Source of the DNA: Humulus lupulus
Taxonomy: Eukaryota; Streptophyta; Magnoliopsida; Rosales; Cannabaceae
Assembly (NCBI RefSeq): GCF_963169125.1
Contig: NC_084795.1
Location: 146,864,766 to 146,928,765 of the forward strand
Reading direction: 5' to 3'
Length of the DNA stretch: 64,000 nucleotides
In this document: positions 1 to 10,363 of the stretch, one piece after another
How positions within the stretch are numbered: the stretch's first letter is position 1
How the letters are laid out: the number at the start of each line of letters is the position of its first letter
Made by a program: the position numbers and the translations under genes
Notes under the pieces: generated by a model
Databases searched by the model: none
What the model saw: the letters and a program-made list of their open reading frames with translations, nothing else
Told to the model about the DNA's origin: nothing

Positions 1-753
1 CTCGCTACCATCACGACCAAGAAAGTTCTTGACTTTGTTATCAAGAACATTGTCTGTCTATATGGCTTGCCTAGAAAGATAGTTTCAGACAACGATACCC
101 AATTTGACAGCGGCTTATTCACCGATTTCTGCGAAAAACATGGAGTTATCAAAAGCTTTTCTTCAGTTGCACACCCCCAAGCAAATGGGCAGGTCGAAGC
201 CATGAATAAAACTCTTAAAGATACCCTGAAGAAGAGACTTGAAGAAGCTAAGGGAGCATGGCCAGAGCAGCTGCTTGAAGTCCTTTGGTCATATAGAACG
301 TCTCACCGAACAGCGACACGACATACTCCATTTTCCTTAGCCTACGGATATGAGGCGATGTTGCCTATCGAATTAGATCCCCCCCCCCCCCCCCCACATT
401 GACGATTAACATACGACCAAGACCAGAACAACCAACTGATGATGGAATCCCTAGACTCGATTGACGAGATACGGGAAAAAGCCCAACTCCGAGTTGCTGC
501 GTACCAGCAAAAAGTCGCCCGGTACTTTAACTCCAAAGTTAAAGAAAGAAAATTCAACGTCGGAGATTTGGTGCTACGACGAGTTTTCTTAAACACCCCC
601 GACCCCACTGCTGGAGTACTCGGACCTAATTGGGAAGGACCTTACCAGATTGAAGAAGTCCTTCATCCGGGCACTTACAAACTTGCACGCTTGAACGGAG
701 ATCTCGTTCCACGTTATTGGAATGGAGAACACCTGCGCAAGTACTATCAGTGA
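1..753 (+). pseudogene. Integrase C-terminal part of Tat1 pol, one in-frame stop
   Basis: Retrotransposon integrase inserts the element cDNA into host DNA. The frame is open from base 1. It shows the second catalytic aspartate in VSDNDTQFDS and the catalytic glutamate in NGQVEAMNKTLK, about the expected distance apart; the first aspartate lies left of the window. A non-catalytic C-terminal domain follows (KFNVGDLVLRRVF, then GPYQIEEVL and HLRKYYQ) with a stop at 751-753. One TGA at 400-402 interrupts the frame directly after a run of about 18 C (378-396). The same frame resumes afterwards, so this is a single lesion in an otherwise clean frame, possibly linked to slippage or miscalling at the C run. 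The position and sequence fit the last domain of Ty3/gypsy Tat pol. Confidence 0.85.
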
Positions 754-1445
754 ACAGTCCTTTTTAAAGGACTGGCTTGTATTAAATTTTTTTTTTTACA
801 AGTTTAGCAAAGAGGGTTAGCCACGCTGTATGGCTAATCGCTCGTATATGTAAGATTCTATTTTAGAATCACTCGTAAAGACATGTTTAGCCCATTATTA
901 ATACGAGATTATAAGGGACTGTGCGCAGCCAGTCATTCTTGCAAACCTTTGTGAATTTATATTTACAAGTATTTTTTCATTACGTGTGTTGTTTTGCTGT
1001 ATTATAAGTATTACTTTTTCTCCCTAGCAGAAATGTTCGAACAGGTCATGGTCAAGGCAAGTGACCAAGGACCTAAAGCTCCTCGATCACTTGGGGGGCA
1101 TATAAGGCACATTGATAGCAAAGCATACCATGAAGTATGTAAACACATGAACAAGATGAGTGAAAGCATGCTAAGGTACTTAGAGTATTTTTCAAAATTT
1201 ATATTTTGTTAAATCAAGCCAAAGTACTATGCTAAGTTCGGTCATACGAACAAATGTTATAATAAATAAAAATGTTATAGCATCATGATGTAATCTCTTA
1301 CACCGCAAGCATCACTGCTTGGATGTAAATGTTCAAATAAAAGAAAAGGTTTGCTGCCCATGCAAAAAATTCAAAAAAAGGAATTGTCTTTACATCACGA
1401 CCCGTGGGTCGTATAATCAAAAGAAGGAAAAAATATTAAAAAAGC
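754..1445. other. Convergent spacer between Tat1 pol and the antisense gene, with hairpins
   Basis: No coding signal is seen. The sense pol frame ends at 753 and the antisense frame at 1446. Within 200 bp of the pol stop are short inverted repeats: 755-774 (9-bp arms CAGTCCTTT/AAAGGACTG), 817-837 (TTAGCCA/TGGCTAA), 854-870 (GATTCTA/TAGAATC) and 917-934 (GACTG/CAGTC). A T-run lies at about 787-797. A role in ending or processing the two converging transcripts is inference only. Confidence 0.55.
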
Positions 1446-3930
1446 TCAAGAGGCATTGGGAGCAGGAGGGTCTTTATCAGCATTCTGGTTGGCAGCATCC
1501 TCAGCAACTCCTTCTTCCTCTACGGCAGCAATGCTTGGGGAAGCAGGGACCCTGTCTCTTGCCTCCTCTTCAGCCAGTTGAGCAGTGCAGCGAGCCAGCT
1601 CAGCAGTCCTGACATCTTCTGAAAGATAGCTGAATTCGGCACCCTGATTGTGTTTCCAGAAATTGTAAAAACACCGGAGCGTCGTCCTCTTATATCTTTC
1701 CAGATTCTTGGAGTTGTCATGCTCCAGCTTCCTTACTTTGCCCTCAAGAGTAGCAATGGCCTCGTATTTGGACTTATGCCCCTCTTCCAATCTCTTGACT
1801 TCCCGATACTGGGCGCGGCTGGAATCTTGATACTCCTCCCTCTGCTTTATTATAGCTGCCTTCGTAGCTTCAGCCTCTGATAGCTTTGTCACCACGGCAT
1901 CCCTCTGCTGAGCCAGCGCCTCCAACTCCTTCGCGTGCCTGGCCTCTGTAGCCGAAATTTCCTCGGCTGCCTTCACCTGGTGCCTCTCAATGGCCTTTGC
2001 CCGAGCCTGTTCAATGGTGGCTTGGGTGCGGGTACGAGCAGCAGTTGCAGACAGCAAGGCCTGAGGACAGAAGATAAAGTTAGAACCTATTACAAAGAAT
2101 AAAAGACTAAGGCCTAAGAGATAAAGAGGCACGTACGCTGGCTATTTCGTTCAGAGTCCTGTTCAGGATTTGGTCGACTGCCATACTCTCTGCCTTGACC
2201 AGTGCATTTTTGACGCGGTCGTTCTTCGCGATGTGCGCGAGGCGGTCTTTAGCTGCTCGTAGGGCATGGCTCGAGAGTTTGGCCCCAAGAGCTTCTTCCC
2301 GCTTGTCTTGTTCCCTGGTGGACGCAGCCAGAGGGTTCGGCGGGGGAGGAGGAGTCTGCTTCTCAGCAGGAGCCAGAGGATGAGTAGAAGTTTTCCCAGC
2401 TGGCACATCCCTGGGAGCATCTTCTGTTCGACTCTTCTTGGCCGGTCTCTGGCTTGTTTCGCCGGCCTGTCTCCTTGACGACTTTCGCCAGAGCTGAGGA
2501 ACTTCCTCTTCCTCCTCAGCATTGTATAGGTCGAAGATGTTGGGAGTGGCCATATCTGCATACAAGTAAAAACATACAAAGGGTAAGATAAAGGCAGATG
2601 AAAACTCTTTATTCAACGGAAAAGAAGGTCACAAAGTTAGTACCCGAGCTACAACTACTGGTCGCTATACTATTGACTCTATTAGTCACACACTCACTAT
2701 CTGGCATGAAGAAGTCTGGCCCTAGATTTGGAGTATATGTAAAGTTGCCCTCCCCGTCAAACAAATGACAGGGAATTGGCAAGCTATTTAAAAGCAAGAT
2801 AACTTTACCATTTTCATCAGAGGATTCCCCCAGGTCCACAACTGGCTCTTTGGCCTTTTGTTTCCCCTTGCCTTGGGGAGCAGAAGGCCTTTCTGCGGAA
2901 GGATTGCCCGTGGGCTCCCTGATTGTAACCCCCATCGGCCTCCTTCGAGGAGGGGACGTGGGAGGTTGCTGCTCGGGAACCCCCTCGGCAGTGGCATCAG
3001 CTACCACGAATCCTCTTGTTTCACGGCGAGGAGCCAGGAGGCCAGACAGCCTCAGGTTTTCATCAGTAACCAGGAACTTGATGCTTTTTTCTGCGTCTGT
3101 CATCCTGGCCAGTCTATTGGACCTCAAGACCATGTCTGGTGTTGGGGTCGGACGTAACCATGGGCCTGAAAGACAAAGTACAGTTTGAGAAAAATGAAAG
3201 GAAACTCCTTGATTAAAAGTATCGACCAGTCAAAGACGGTACTTACCTCCTCGGGTGAAGGCCAGGTTGTTGCTGGTTATGTCCGTAGTAAGGAAGTACT
3301 CCTTACTGTACTGCCCCATGTCAGAAATATGTGTAGTGTCACTCAGGAACGTCCGGTTTGTCTCCTGGCGACAGAGGTGGAAGAAACCCGTCCCATATTG
3401 TTGCGGGTTGGATTTAAGGTCGAAAGGATAATTGACGTCGTGGGGAGTAGGTTCTGGCCATTTTTTGAGTTTGTACAGGATATAGAGTGCGGCCAGCATT
3501 CTATATCGGTTTGGAGTAATTTGGAAGGGGGCGATATGGAATAATTAGCCACCCCCTGGTAAAAAGGATGTAGAGGGAGGAAAGCCCCCGCCTCTATGTG
3601 ATACCGAGACCAGGCGCTGTATATACCTCCGGGGAGGTTAGCCCTTTGGTTTGCGGCAGGAATTGTGATGGAAACCCCTGTGAGGGGATACTTCCTGAAA
3701 TAGTTAGCAACCATCCAATGGGTCACTACGCTGGTCGGGGAAATATACCACTCGACATCAGGAAGATTCTGATGGCGAGGGCGGGCTCTAATTTGGATGT
3801 TAGGGTCAGGAACAGGATTGTCTCGACCGCTGGTCGAGGGAGCCTTAGCCTGCTAATCAGGCTGGGCAGAAAGGTTTAAGCTATCGTCAGACTCGGGTCT
3901 TTTCTTGCCTACGGATTTGGAACGGGCCAT
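1446..3930 (-). pseudogene. Spliced antisense gene of Tat1 (Transposase_28-like plus coiled coil)
   Basis: Four coding exons are readable on the strand opposite to pol: 3930-3247, 3165-2809, 2555-2137 and 2060-1446. The introns (3166-3246, 2556-2808, 2061-2136) all start GT, end AG and join in frame. The likely start is the ATG at 3928-3930 in AAATGGC (MARSKSVGKKRPES, basic). The first coding exon resembles the Pfam 'putative gypsy type transposon' family (Transposase_28): YHIEAGAFLPLHPFYQG, then MLAALYILYKLKKWPEPTPHD. A proline/serine-rich linker follows (about 220-430), then a long Ala/Glu/Lys-rich coiled coil (about 480-640). The summed exon length is one base short of a whole number of codons. 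One TAG (3853-3855) and one frameshift near 3540 break it. About 690 residues were expected. Function unknown; related broken genes lie at 24868-27970 and 51500-52324. Confidence 0.75.
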
Positions 3931-4645
3931 TTGAGGAGGAGAAGGACGAGGTCTGGAAGAGGATCGTGAGAAGGGAATCTCGTGGACTCGGTCGGCCGGT
4001 TGTTCTTCGCCTTCGAGCAGCTGGGCGAGAAGATCGTCGTCGATGGGCCGTTCACCTCCCCACAAATCTGGCAATAATGTCTGCAAACAGAAGAATGGGG
4101 AGGTGAGAATAAAGAATTTTTAAAGGCTTTTTAGAATAACGTTGGTCGAGTATAAAAGCCAAGCTTTTATACAACAACATTCTAACAAAAAGCTAAATTT
4201 TCTGCACAAATAGTTTGAAAGACGGATCAAAGGGTGAAAGTAAAAAGTTTTTCAAGAAAGCTTTTTCAACTCCCCTTAGGGCGGGAAAAACCTATTTTCC
4301 AACTAGCCTAAAGATCGAATTTTTACTTCGATTTTACGTCCTAAAATTATGATCCTGACTATTAAACTAACTCGTAACCTTTTTTTTTTTGCCTACAAAA
4401 CATTCTACTCACAAGCGTCTCAAACCAGAAGCAGATGAACTCAAACAGTCAACATACAGAAGCATGCATCATGAAAATTTGAAGCATAAGAATTCGAAAA
4501 CTTACCAAGTAAATGATCGTGGAGATGGAAAAAGGGTCTTCGGAGATCAAGGAACTCTCAGACTGAGTCTTGAAAATGCAGAAGAACGGTCTCTGGAGAA
4601 GATTAAAACTCTGGTTTTTAGGGTTTCTTGAGAAGACAATGGCGT
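3931..4645 (-). other. 5' leader of the Tat1 antisense gene with a 425-bp intron
   Basis: Reading the minus strand, a donor TTG|GTAAGTTTT at 4506/4505 and an acceptor CTGTTTGCAG at 4081 define a 425-bp intron (4081-4505). The upstream exon (about 4645-4506) contains no ATG. After the acceptor the first ATG is the proposed start at 3930. The 150 bp before that ATG also reads open in the same frame, so a longer N-terminus with a start elsewhere is possible. Tat3 has an equivalent 417-bp leader intron at 24451-24867. Confidence 0.6.
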
Positions 4646-4676
4646 GCGTAAAAAGAAAAGGAAGATTTCGAAGGTA

Positions 4677-4683
4677 TTATATA
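4677..4683 (-). promoter_or_regulatory. Candidate TATA box for the Tat1 antisense gene
   Basis: The minus strand reads TATATAA here, 171 bp upstream of the leader donor site. That would place a transcript start near 4645. The 230 bp between this box and the polypurine tract would be its promoter; it includes TACGTGTC on the minus strand at 4836-4843. The site is inferred from position and from the parallel box in Tat3 (24248-24254). Confidence 0.45.
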
Positions 4684-4835
4684 AGTTTGTCTGTGGCATT
4701 AAAAAGGTGTAATCATCAGTTTCCCTTTTTCGAAGTATGGGGAAGCGGAATGGCCGTCGCATTATTACTGGGGAACCGAAAATTCATGATTAGACAGAAG
4801 TAGGTTACTCTTTCCAAGAACACGCGAAGGGTTCT

Positions 4836-4843
4836 GACACGTA
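4836..4843 (-). promoter_or_regulatory. ACGTG-core element upstream of the Tat1 antisense gene
   Basis: The minus strand reads TACGTGTC, about 155 bp upstream of the candidate TATA box. The same octamer occurs about 100 bp upstream of the Tat3 antisense TATA box. ACGTG cores are the classic plant bZIP (G-box/ABRE) sites. A short motif can recur by chance. Confidence 0.3.
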
Positions 4844-4900
4844 TGGTGGGGTTGCCGAAGAGTCGTTCGCTCAAAAGTTTATTTATTGCTCGTGATAAAT

Positions 4901-4916
4901 AAACTTGGGGGGCAAA
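4901..4916 (+). other. Polypurine tract of Tat1
   Basis: AAACTTGGGGGGCAAA lies immediately before the TG that opens the 3' LTR. This is the expected plus-strand primer position for reverse transcription. Tat2 has a close relative at 10348-10363. Confidence 0.8.
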
Positions 4917-5560
4917 TGTTATCCAAAAAATTAGCATTGATGATGTGGCAAGTCATCCCTGGACACATGGCTGACACCTGGAAGAGCTCTGCTAGGGTAT
5001 CGACCAGAGGACGCACTAGAAGCAGTAAGCAGCCCAGTCTTACCTGCGACCAGTCTGGTCGATAGTTCCGCATGCAATGTCATATTACTGTAAAGATCTT
5101 TGTAGATCCCGAATTTAACTCACACAATCTCCTGAATATCCGATTATTTAGGAAAGAATATTGGCAACTAAATCATGTAATCCCCCTTGAGCCTATAAAT
5201 AGGAAAAAATAGCTCAAGGAAGGGACTTTGGCTTTTGAATTATTTGAGATTAGAGTAATTCTCCTTGGAATATTGTATTGTTCTTCAGAGGTTAGTGAAA
5301 CTCATTGAACCCTTGTTTTTTGATCACTCCTTTGATTCTTATATCAATAACAGTCTAAGTGGACATAGGTTATTACCAGATCCTGCGGCCGAACCACTAC
5401 AAAAATATCGTGTTCTTATTACTTTTCGTCACTTGATTCTTCTCAATACATTCATTCACATCAAGCATATTCTGACTCCGTGTCAGTTGACCAAAATCTG
5501 GGTCAACACAATACTACCATTACCGCAATTTCTGCTGCACACTAGGAACAATTCCTAACA
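4917..5560 (+). repeat. 3' LTR of Tat1 (644 bp)
   Basis: The LTR starts TGTTATCC and ends CCTAACA, giving terminal TGTTA/TAACA inverted repeats. The polypurine tract abuts its left end. It contains a TATAAATA box at 5194-5201, as expected for the U3 promoter. The right half of Tat2's LTR (10364-about 11095) is related in layout. Confidence 0.8.
5194..5201 (+). promoter_or_regulatory. TATA box in the Tat1 LTR
   Basis: TATAAATA in the context GCCTATAAATAGG, about 280 bp into the LTR. It is matched by GTCTATAAATAGAG in the Tat2 LTR. Confidence 0.6.
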
Positions 5561-7714
5561 ATATTCTAGTTGTAGCCAAGAAAGAGAAATGCTAACTTAC
5601 TTGGAGTCCTTAGTTCCCAGCTGGATCTTTAACAACGCGAATTGTTTTCCCTTTCGTGGTTACTATAATTAATACAGTGTACTTGGATTAAACTATGACA
5701 TACTATTATAGCTAATATTTTATGATAGCGACATGCAATAAAGTTTTCTTAAATTTGACAGGGACCTTGGTACATGTCTAAATTAGATTTTTTCAAAATT
5801 TCATAATTTTAGGAGAAATAGAACCCATCAAATTGTTTAATGAAATCTGGGCAGTGCTTGCTGCCCAGAAGTTTTGTTTCCAGATTCTTGAGAAAACTTT
5901 GAATAATCATATCTCTTATACTTTAACACATTTTCCTCTAAAAATTTACAGTTACCCTTATAAATGTTTAAAATAATACTCTACCAAATTTCACAGCCTT
6001 TAGATTAGGAAAACCCATTCAAAAGTCAAAACAATCTGGGCAGTGCATGCTGCCAAGAATTTTCCAAATTTTCATCACAATGCCAAAAAAATGTATAACT
6101 TTGGTTTAAAGATACATTTTTACGATTTTCCAAAGCCTATCATCAAGTAATCACAAAGAACTACGAAACTACTCAAATTACTTTCACAAACAGAGGCAGT
6201 GGAATGCGATTTGATCTGTTGGATTTCAGACCACGAAATTTTTGCAGCATGCACTTTTACTTACCCTCAACAACAACAAGCATTCTAGCATAAACCCTAG
6301 CCACATGGATGCATACAAATCATCATACCACACAATCTCAACCTTAAGCATAAAATAAGCTAAAAAACTATTGTAATACCCTATAAAACCAGATCTACAA
6401 GAATCACCAGAAAACATAAAGAAAACAACCATAGATTCTATCTTTTGAAGCTCTAGCTTGGAGATGTATTCCATAGCTCTTCAAAACATTCCCTTGGTGC
6501 TCTAAACTCTCACAACCTAGCCCCAAGTCCCACATGCAGATTTTCAAGAAAAGATTAGGGTAGAAAGAAACTAGATTAGGGACAAGAACATGCAAACTTA
6601 CAAAAACCTCTTACCTTGCTTTATTTGATCACAATGGTGCTCAACTTTGAGATCCAACTATTAAAGGCTTCTCTTGAATCCTAGAACACAAGAGCAAGGC
6701 CATTCATGGATTTTAGATCACCATGCACAAGGAACCCTATGGTTTCGGTTTGAAGAAGAAGGAGAAAGAATGAATCACAAGAAATGATTACATTTACCTT
6801 GAGCTCGGTTTTGCTTAGGAGGGTACACTAGCTTCAAAGGAGTCCTTCCTTGAGGGAGAAAGGAAGATGGATGATTGAGAGGGAGAGAGAGAGCCTCTGA
6901 TTTTTCTTTTCAGAGTTAGAAAAATGAAAAGGGAAGGGTAGAGAAAGGGTGCCTCAGTTTTGGGGGAAAATGGTAGAGAGAAAATTGTTTTGAGAGGAAA
7001 ACAATGATTAAACCCTTAACTTGTAAATGGGTAAGACTCTTCCTATTATATTTGGGGTATGTGTCCTAGCTCTTGAGATCCCTACGACCTAGCATTGCTG
7101 CCCACCCCCCTCTCTCTCTCCCTTAGAAATTACTTTTATGCCCTTGCTTATTTTACCTCACATTTAAGGAATCCAAGGGCCCTTTGGGATTTTTGTGCTC
7201 TAAATTTTCCTTAACTTTTAACCTATATCTTTTAAATCTCCAAGCATAAATAATTAAATTTAATGTGACCCAAAAATAAACATTTTCACATATCACATAA
7301 TTTTGGTACTTTTATCAAATTGACTAAAATACACTTAGAGGCTCAAGCAAGAAATTTTCATTCTTAAGCCCAGTTGATTGGAATTCAAACCTCAATCAAT
7401 TCTCTTAAAATTTATTGGCTCAACAATAAATTCCTATTTGTCAAACCAAAAATAATATTTTTATGCCATAATATTTCCTATTTTATTTAATACAAGATTT
7501 TTCTCCCATTAGGGTTTATTCCTTGCTCCCAGACCAATCTTTCTTTGCATAAAGCTAGATCCTTTAAGGATCATTACAATGGCTATAAAATTCACTGATA
7601 ATCACGAATTCATATTATATCATTTATCAAAATAATATTCTACATAATTCTTTATCGGCTTCAACCGGCTACTAACGGTGTTCAAAACACAGGAAATAGA
7701 TGGGGATACTGCTC
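5561..7714. other. Non-coding LTR-like sequence, probably chromovirus-derived
   Basis: No convincing coding region is present. It lies on the 3' side of the minus-strand pol fragment at 7715-8225 and is plausibly its decayed LTR. It contains a perfect 8-bp-arm inverted repeat (CTGGGCAG/CTGCCCAG at 5847-5868) and a partial second copy at 6036-6054. A GA-rich tract lies near 6879-6896. LTR ends could not be defined. Confidence 0.4.
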
Positions 7715-8225
7715 TCACTTCTCGGCTTCCATCACCCAGGTCACCTCATCAATGTAGTGGTTACACCACTGCACCTTTACCAAAGGTATTGTTTCATTTC
7801 TTAACACCTTGTCTTTCCTATCCAAAATTGCAACTGGTTTTTCCTCATAACTAAGTTGACGATCTATGCTAAGTTCATCGTAACTTAACACATGGGTGGG
7901 GTCATTCACGTACTTCCTTAAGGTTGACACATGAAATACATCATGAACTCTAGAGAACGCGGGTAGATGGCTAGTTGATAAGCCGCCTTCCCAATGCATT
8001 CTAGAACCTTGAACATTCCTATGTACCTAGGGCTCAAGTTGCCTTTTTTCCCGAACCTCATATCTCATCGCACTGGAGCTATCTTTAATAGTACTTTGTA
8101 CTCAACTTCAAATTCTAAAGGTCTCTAACGATCGGCATACTTACGTTGCCAATCTATAGAGGTCTGTAGCCTCTGACGAATTGACCTAATGTCCTTCGTA
8201 GCTTGGTCCACCTGTTCTGATCCCA
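7715..8225 (-). pseudogene. Chromovirus pol 3' fragment (integrase C-terminus)
   Basis: The 94-codon frame at 7715-7999 carries VHDVFHVSTLRKYVNDPTHV and a later DKVLRNETIPLVKVQW. These are hallmarks of the integrase C-terminal region of plant Ty3/gypsy chromoviruses, matching the frames at 19792-20124 and 15320-15760 in this window. Upstream (8000-8225) the same protein continues in broken frames. gag, protease, reverse transcriptase and the integrase core are absent, so this is a short relic on the minus strand. Confidence 0.75.
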
Positions 8226-8940
8226 AGTTTATTTCAAAACATGAACCCCCAAAACAAAGCTTTGTTCAAAAACACTATCAACATAAAGAAATGCAACTAA
8301 ATCATGTTTCCTTTAATTATGCATCCTCATATATTCTTGAGATACATAGCAATATTTATAACACCGTACTAGCCTGCATTTTCTACAATACTTAACAATA
8401 TTTATACATCATATTTTCTCATGCTTATATTCTTTACAAATTTACACCATTTCTCTTAATCAAGAAACATGAGATCAAAACTCAAAAAAATAAAAATAAA
8501 AATTGAAATCATACCATGATGCTAGGCCGAAGCCTATATAAATATGTACTCTTGTTTCCAAGATTGTTAACTGAACCTAATCATGCTTATAATCAAGTGA
8601 TGATTACGTGTATGCATGATTACATCAAAACTATAAGATCAAACATAGACATATTTTCTCAAGACATCAAACAATAATCCATGACCATAAACGAGAATCA
8701 AATCAACATCAAATCATCAAAAGGGTAGGGGATTACATTACCTCCTTGGTAGTGTTTAAGAACACCAAGGGAATCAATCCTTAGGCACCTAGGAATTTTG
8801 AAATACACCACCAAGGAAAAGAGAAACAATTTTCTTAGAATTGAGAAGGAGGAACAAATCTTAGAGGATCAAAAACCAAAACCAAAATCAAGACAAGAAC
8901 ACATACCTAGAGATTTTTGAAACCCATTCCTCTTCTCCTT

Positions 8941-8961
8941 CTTTCTTTCTTTCTTTCTTTC
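8941..8961. repeat. (CTTT)n microsatellite
   Basis: Five uninterrupted CTTT units inside a longer pyrimidine tract (8929-8992). Confidence 0.85.
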
Positions 8962-9281
8962 TCTCTTTCTCCTCTCTTTTTCTTTCTTTTCTCGTGCCAC
9001 CCTCTCTCTCTTTCTCTCAAAGCTTTGACAACCACCAAATGTGTCCCTAATGCTCAACTATTTATATTATACTAGTGACCTAACCCTAAGAAAGAACCCA
9101 AGCGTGAAAGCTTAAATCCTATCCCATCAAATAAGCCTAAATCCCACCATTTCCTCTCCTTACACCTCATCTAAACCCTACATCAATGTGAACATTACTA
9201 AAATGGTAAGTCTTTGTCATCTTATCTCTAAACAGATGACAACCAAATTTTCTTTCTATTTAAATAAAATAAAACAATTCA

Positions 9282-9285
<4 letters not shown>

Positions 9286-9315
<30 letters not shown>
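9286..9315. repeat. (CA)n microsatellite
   Basis: Fifteen perfect CA dinucleotides in AT-rich DNA. Confidence 0.9.
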
Positions 9316-9317
<2 letters not shown>

Positions 9318-10363
9318 AAATTTTAAAAAATGCAACATATTCTAATCACATAATTTTGTCACACTAAATAAAAATGTAACACTACACAATTATTCCAAAT
9401 AAATAAATAAATAAATCATAATTCACACCAAACAATTAATTTGAATATTTTTTTAATACTCAAGCAAATAAAATAAAACAATAATAAAAAAAATATATTG
9501 GATCACTATAGAAGCATATGATTGGCTTAAAGTAATATGTTGCTCGAATAAACACAATGGTTTATTCGACCAAAATTAAAATTGAATCCAAAAGGAAATT
9601 GAAAAGTCTGTTTCACAAACTCTTTCACTTGCCTTTTGGGGGAAAATTTCCCACCATTTTTCCATATTCTAAAAATTGAATTTTCTTTTGATTCTATGAA
9701 TTTTCCTAGTATCAATTATGAATTATTGTATTCCTAAAGCCTAGAGTGTATTTTCCTACTTCCCAAACACAAATTTTCCCAAGAAAACCAACAATTGTTC
9801 AAGAAAAACTCTATGTTTCTACGGTTTACTCAAGAACACTAAGAACTTGATCGATTTTTTTCTTTCAAAATCATCATAGACTGGGCAAAGAAAAAAGTAA
9901 AAAAATTACAAGTGAGTGATCAAAAACTTACTTGAGTGTTGATTTTGAAGGAAAAAATGTTGAAGAACGAGTCATAGATTCCAAGAATCAACAAAGGAAG
10001 CTTTGGGTTTGAGAGGTTTCTTGAATTAAACGAAAAATTTAGAGAAGATGAGTGGAGTGAGGAAAGGAGGAATAGCAGGGCTATTTATAACCTTTCCCAA
10101 GGAAACAGGTTATCATTATTTTCAAAATAATGTAACATTAGCAGCATGGGAAATCGAAAAGACCACCATTACTGCTTAAAAAGTGGTGTAAGTCTACCTT
10201 GGAACCATAAAACCATCGTTAGCTGTATAAAAAATTTAATCATTCCTTCAAAAATAATAGTACTACCTTGTTCGATCTGTTGGGATTTGAAAAGGTATCA
10301 GCCTTGTCAAAACATGCAAGTTTATCTAGTATTGGTGGCACTAAGATAAACTTGGAGGGGAAA

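Larger units (their letters stand above)
1..5560 (+). mobile_element. Tat1: 3' half of a Ty3/gypsy Tat-lineage retrotransposon
   Basis: The window opens inside the integrase of this element. In order it holds the pol 3' end (1-753), a convergent spacer, a spliced gene on the opposite strand (1446-about 4645), a polypurine tract (4901-4916) and the 3' LTR (4917-5560). The 5' LTR, gag and most of pol lie left of the window. The integrase wording (the GQVEA motif and a C-terminal domain ending in HLRKYY) is typical of the plant Tat group, in which extra ORFs between pol and the 3' LTR are known. The element sits in older repeat DNA. The 5-bp target duplication (ATATT at 5561-5565 if present) cannot be checked without the left end. 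Confidence 0.85.
8226..9480. other. AT-rich non-coding stretch with microsatellites
   Basis: No gene is seen. The sequence has LTR-like composition, with a pyrimidine-rich tract (8929-8992) and a CA repeat (9286-9315). It may be remains of the LTR or leader of the element that left the pol fragment at 7715-8225, but no boundary could be found. Confidence 0.4.

Noticed and set aside
2850..3188. Plus-strand open frames of about 100 codons
   Set aside because: They overlap the antisense gene's third exon in other frames and have no family resemblance; the minus-strand reading with matching splice sites explains the sequence.
8869..9057. Lys/Arg-rich minus-strand frame
   Set aside because: It is a translation of the CTTT/pyrimidine microsatellite.
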